Shown here: positions 5,309 through 7,127 of the stretch, piece by piece
Numbering within the stretch: the stretch's first letter is position 1
How the letters are laid out: each line of letters opens with the position of its first letter
Origin: an uncultured Eremococcus sp.
Lineage (GTDB): Bacteria > Bacillota > Bacilli > Lactobacillales > Aerococcaceae
Direction of reading: 5' to 3'
Assembly (NCBI GenBank): GCA_943914835.1
Contig: CALUDO010000034.1
Coordinates: forward strand, 1 to 7,127
DNA length: 7,127 nucleotides
Notes under the pieces: model-generated
The model's input: only the letters and a program-made list of their open reading frames with translations
What the model was told of the DNA's origin: nothing
The model's database searches: none
Made by a program: the position numbers and the translations under genes

Positions 5309-7127
5309 TTAGACTCCTTCTTTACGAATCAATAGGCTCATACCACTTAAAGCGGTTAAAGCTGCTATCATCATGATAAACAATGGTGTTTGTTCACCAG
5401 TTGCTGGTAAGTCTTTATCCTTAGTTGGGCGACTCGGTGTGGATCCAGAAGGACCTGAAGGCTTGCCTGGTGTTGGGTTAGATGGCGTTTCTGGCGTCCC
5501 GGGCGTCCCTGGCGTCCTTGGCGTCCCTGGCGTTTCTGGCGTCCCGGGCGTCCCTGGCGTTTCTGGCGTCCCTGGCGTCCCTGGCGTCCTTGGCGTCCCT
5601 GGCGTTTCTGGTGTCTCTGGTGTCTCTGGTGTCTCTGGCGTATTAAATACTTCAATGACAATTGGCTTGACTGAATCTTTGTTTAATTCGAACGGATAAG
5701 TAGCCTCTTTATCAAATACATATCCCTTAGGTGCTTCTACTTCTTGGAATACATACTTACCGTAGTCAAGATCAGTAAGGATAATTTGTCCGTTTGAATC
5801 TGTTACCAAGCTATCTTTAGTTTCGAAATTAACCGTCAAGACTGGAAGAACTACTTGACTTGATTGAAGTAACTCTTTTGATTCTTCGACCGTCATTTCT
5901 AAACTCTCAGATAGTGAAGTATTCGTCTCTTCAGATACTTCAGTGAGTGCTTGTGACTCTAGAGCCGCTAGTTCATCTTGCAATGCTACTAATTCATCAT
6001 TAATTTGCTGAATCTGAGCATTCACTGCATCTATTTCTTCCTGATTAACAACAGTTGCCTCTTGAGTAATCGTTTCGTTCGAAGTTTCGGCTGGTAGGAT
6101 TTCTCCTGCTTCTGTTGTTGCTTCAGGAACCAATTCGTGAACAACAGTTTGAGTGCCTTCCTCAGAATATACAGGCTCTGGAACAGTCAACTGTGCTAAT
6201 TCATTTTCTAATGATTGAATTTGGTCCATCTTTTCTTGGATTGCTGTATCGATAGATTCATCCAGGGTAGAATTTACAACTGTCTGCTCTCGACTCGATT
6301 CTGTTACTTGTGTTTCAGTGGTTTCATCAATTTGTGTGGATTCTACTACTTCCACGATGAAACCTTTCTGATCATCAGTCAAACGATATGTAAAGTTATA
6401 ACCTTCTTGGGTAGGGAGTTCTAAGTGATATTCACCTGCTGTTTTGACTTCTGTCCAATTCGTAGAAGTGTTAGAAATTTCTAACTCAACTTTTCCATCT
6501 GGTCCAATCAAATTAACAATTAATTGATTAAATAATTGGTCATCTGTTTGATCGTCCAATTGGATAGCAATATATTCTGTTTCTTGTTCGAGAGCAAACT
6601 TAGCTCCTTCAAGAAGTTTTCCTGAAACCGAATCTTTCTTCTGTAAAGTCACATCGCCTTGAGGGGTTGGTGGAACAGGTGTTCCTGGCACTTCATCGTC
6701 ACCTGGTGTTGGGGTACCCGGTACTTCGATTTCATCGTCACCTGGTGGGGTATCACCATCTGGTGTCGTACCTGTCGAAGTCACGGTATTGTGCACTTTG
6801 CCTGCGGTCACATCATCCGCTGTGACAACATATGGTGTCGGTACATCATGTGTATACGTTTCACCTGGCTGTAACGGTGTCTCTAATGCGATCACTTCAT
6901 CCGTAATGCCTAACTTCGCATCACTAAAGGTGATGGCGGTAATTTCATTCGTTCCTGTGTTGGTAAACGTAAAGCTATAGTAGATTTTATCCCCTTCAGC
7001 TTTAAATTTAACCTCGTCATAGGCTGTATCAGCACTATCTGTAACACGAGTAGCTGTTTTTTCTACGGTCATACCTGGTGTTGGGGTACCCGGTACTTCG
7101 ATTTCATCGTCACCTGGTGGGGTATCA
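5309..7127 (-). CDS. LPXTG cell-wall-anchored surface protein with tandem repeat domains, 5' end cut by window
   Basis: C-terminal 605 residues of a surface protein that sortase would link to the cell wall. The frame stays open to the right edge, so Met at 7072 is internal. I number from it. Residues 1-124 are a beta-rich repeat domain (YYSFTFTNTGTNEI; LQPGETYTHDVPTPYVVTAD), like the conserved-repeat domains of surface proteins. The preceding 18 residues repeat its end. A Cna-B/SpaA-type domain starts at 139 (GDVTLQKKDSVSGKLLEGAK) and resumes at 411-477 (GQIILTDLDYGKYVFQEVEA). Lys145, Glu444 and Asn477 fit an isopeptide triad. Between them lie a beta-rich module (166-245) and coiled-coil segments (about 274-297 and 344-374). 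Then come 18 Thr-Pro-x triplets (478-531), a Pro/Ser/Gly stretch, LPATG (555-559), a hydrophobic segment and the tail RKEGV. Codon use is visibly less AT-rich than in tro. The ligand is unknown; adhesion is an inference from the architecture. Confidence 0.92.
   Translation of the reverse strand, partial: DTPPGDDEIEVPGTPTPGMTVEKTATRVTDSADTAYDEVKFKAEGDKIYYSFTFTNTGTNEITAITFSDAKLGITDEVIALETPLQPGETYTHDVPTPYVVTADDVTAGKVHNTVTSTGTTPDGDTPPGDDEIEVPGTPTPGDDEVPGTPVPPTPQGDVTLQKKDSVSGKLLEGAKFALEQETEYIAIQLDDQTDDQLFNQLIVNLIGPDGKVELEISNTSTNWTEVKTAGEYHLELPTQEGYNFTYRLTDDQKGFIVEVVESTQIDETTETQVTESSREQTVVNSTLDESIDTAIQEKMDQIQSLENELAQLTVPEPVYSEEGTQTVVHELVPEATTEAGEILPAETSNETITQEATVVNQEEIDAVNAQIQQINDELVALQDELAALESQALTEVSEETNTSLSESLEMTVEESKELLQSSQVVLPVLTVNFETKDSLVTDSNGQIILTDLDYGKYVFQEVEAPKGYVFDKEATYPFELNKDSVKPIVIEVFNTPETPETPETPETPGTPRTPGTPGTPETPGTPGTPETPGTPRTPGTPGTPETPSNPTPGKPSGPSGSTPSRPTKDKDLPATGEQTPLFIMMIAALTALSGMSLLIRKEGV
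5480..5641 (-). repeat. Nine-base tandem repeat encoding 18 Thr-Pro-x triplets
   Basis: The coding strand repeats ACxCCxGxx-type nine-base units (GGCGTCCCT and variants on the plus strand). In protein the order is four TPE, then blocks of TPG, TPR and TPE. The 45-base block TPG-TPR-TPG-TPG-TPE occurs twice, separated by TPG-TPG-TPE, so larger duplications overlie the nine-base unit. It forms the proline-rich wall-spanning stalk ahead of LPATG. Copy number is likely to vary by slippage. Confidence 0.9.
6701..7127 (-). repeat. 372-base tandem domain repeat in the surface protein, one full unit plus the start of the next
   Basis: The 55 bases at 7073-7127 are identical to 6701-6755, an offset of 372 bases or exactly 124 codons. 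The window thus shows one whole repeat unit (6701-7072) and the last part of the preceding one, which continues beyond the edge. Each unit ends in the Pro/Gly/Asp linker DTPPGDDEIEVPGTPTPG. A shorter relic of that linker (GDDEVPGTPVPP) follows the last unit. Identity at the DNA level suggests recent duplication or homogenisation. Confidence 0.9.

Noticed and set aside
5480..5641. CRISPR-like array
   Set aside because: The repeats are contiguous nine-base units with no unique spacers and encode a wall-spanning protein stretch.
5373..5699. Plus-strand ORF with collagen-like Gly-Val-Pro-Gly-Val repeats, and a minus-strand frame rich in Arg-Gln-Gly
   Set aside because: Both are other-frame readings of the nine-base repeat in the Thr-Pro-x stalk. 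They have no ribosome binding site and overlap a well-supported gene.
7070..7072. ATG at 7072 as the true start of the LPXTG protein
   Set aside because: The frame is open to the window edge and the preceding 18 codons repeat the linker at 6701-6754. There is no signal peptide or ribosome binding site, so this Met is internal to a repeat.

Overview
The window looks like part of a low-GC Gram-positive (Bacillota) chromosome from a host-associated bacterium. The evidence is AT-rich coding sequence, strong AGGAGG-type ribosome binding sites, a Fur box of the Bacillus type, and an LPXTG surface protein anchored by sortase. I cannot name the genus. Every convincing gene is on the minus strand, so transcription runs from high to low coordinates.

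Positions 1-4121 hold a metal-uptake operon of the tro type. In transcription order it has a zinc/manganese-binding protein (troA), an ABC ATPase (troB), two membrane permeases (troC, troD) and a DtxR/MntR-family repressor (troR) that runs off the left edge. The genes abut or overlap: TAG/GTG adjacency, a 17-base overlap and an ATGA overlap. One promoter drives them. A DtxR-type palindrome covers the start of transcription, and a perfect 15-base Fur-type 7-1-7 palindrome sits just upstream of the -35 box. Binding protein, pump and sensor therefore appear to form a self-regulating uptake system with a possible second, iron-linked input. Three details stand out: TroA lacks the lipobox cysteine, TroD ends in a tail that resembles the DNA-binding domain of the next gene, and TroR has a mixed DtxR/MntR metal-ligand set.

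Positions 4183-5274 are about 1.1 kb without an intact normal-sized gene. This is a graveyard of minus-strand coding sequence. It holds a recognisable N-terminal fragment of a serine site-specific recombinase spread over three frames, a decayed unrecognised gene, two very small ORFs behind a hairpin that could mask their ribosome binding site, and three hairpins that look like terminators. It reads as the scar of a mobile element between the tro operon and the surface-protein gene.

Positions 5309-7127 hold the C-terminal part of a large cell-wall-anchored protein that continues past the right edge. Reading from the right, it has tandem 124-residue repeat domains, a Cna-B/SpaA-like domain apparently split by a coiled-coil insertion of about 245 residues, an 18-unit Thr-Pro-x wall-spanning stretch, and an LPATG sorting signal. 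A strong terminator follows.
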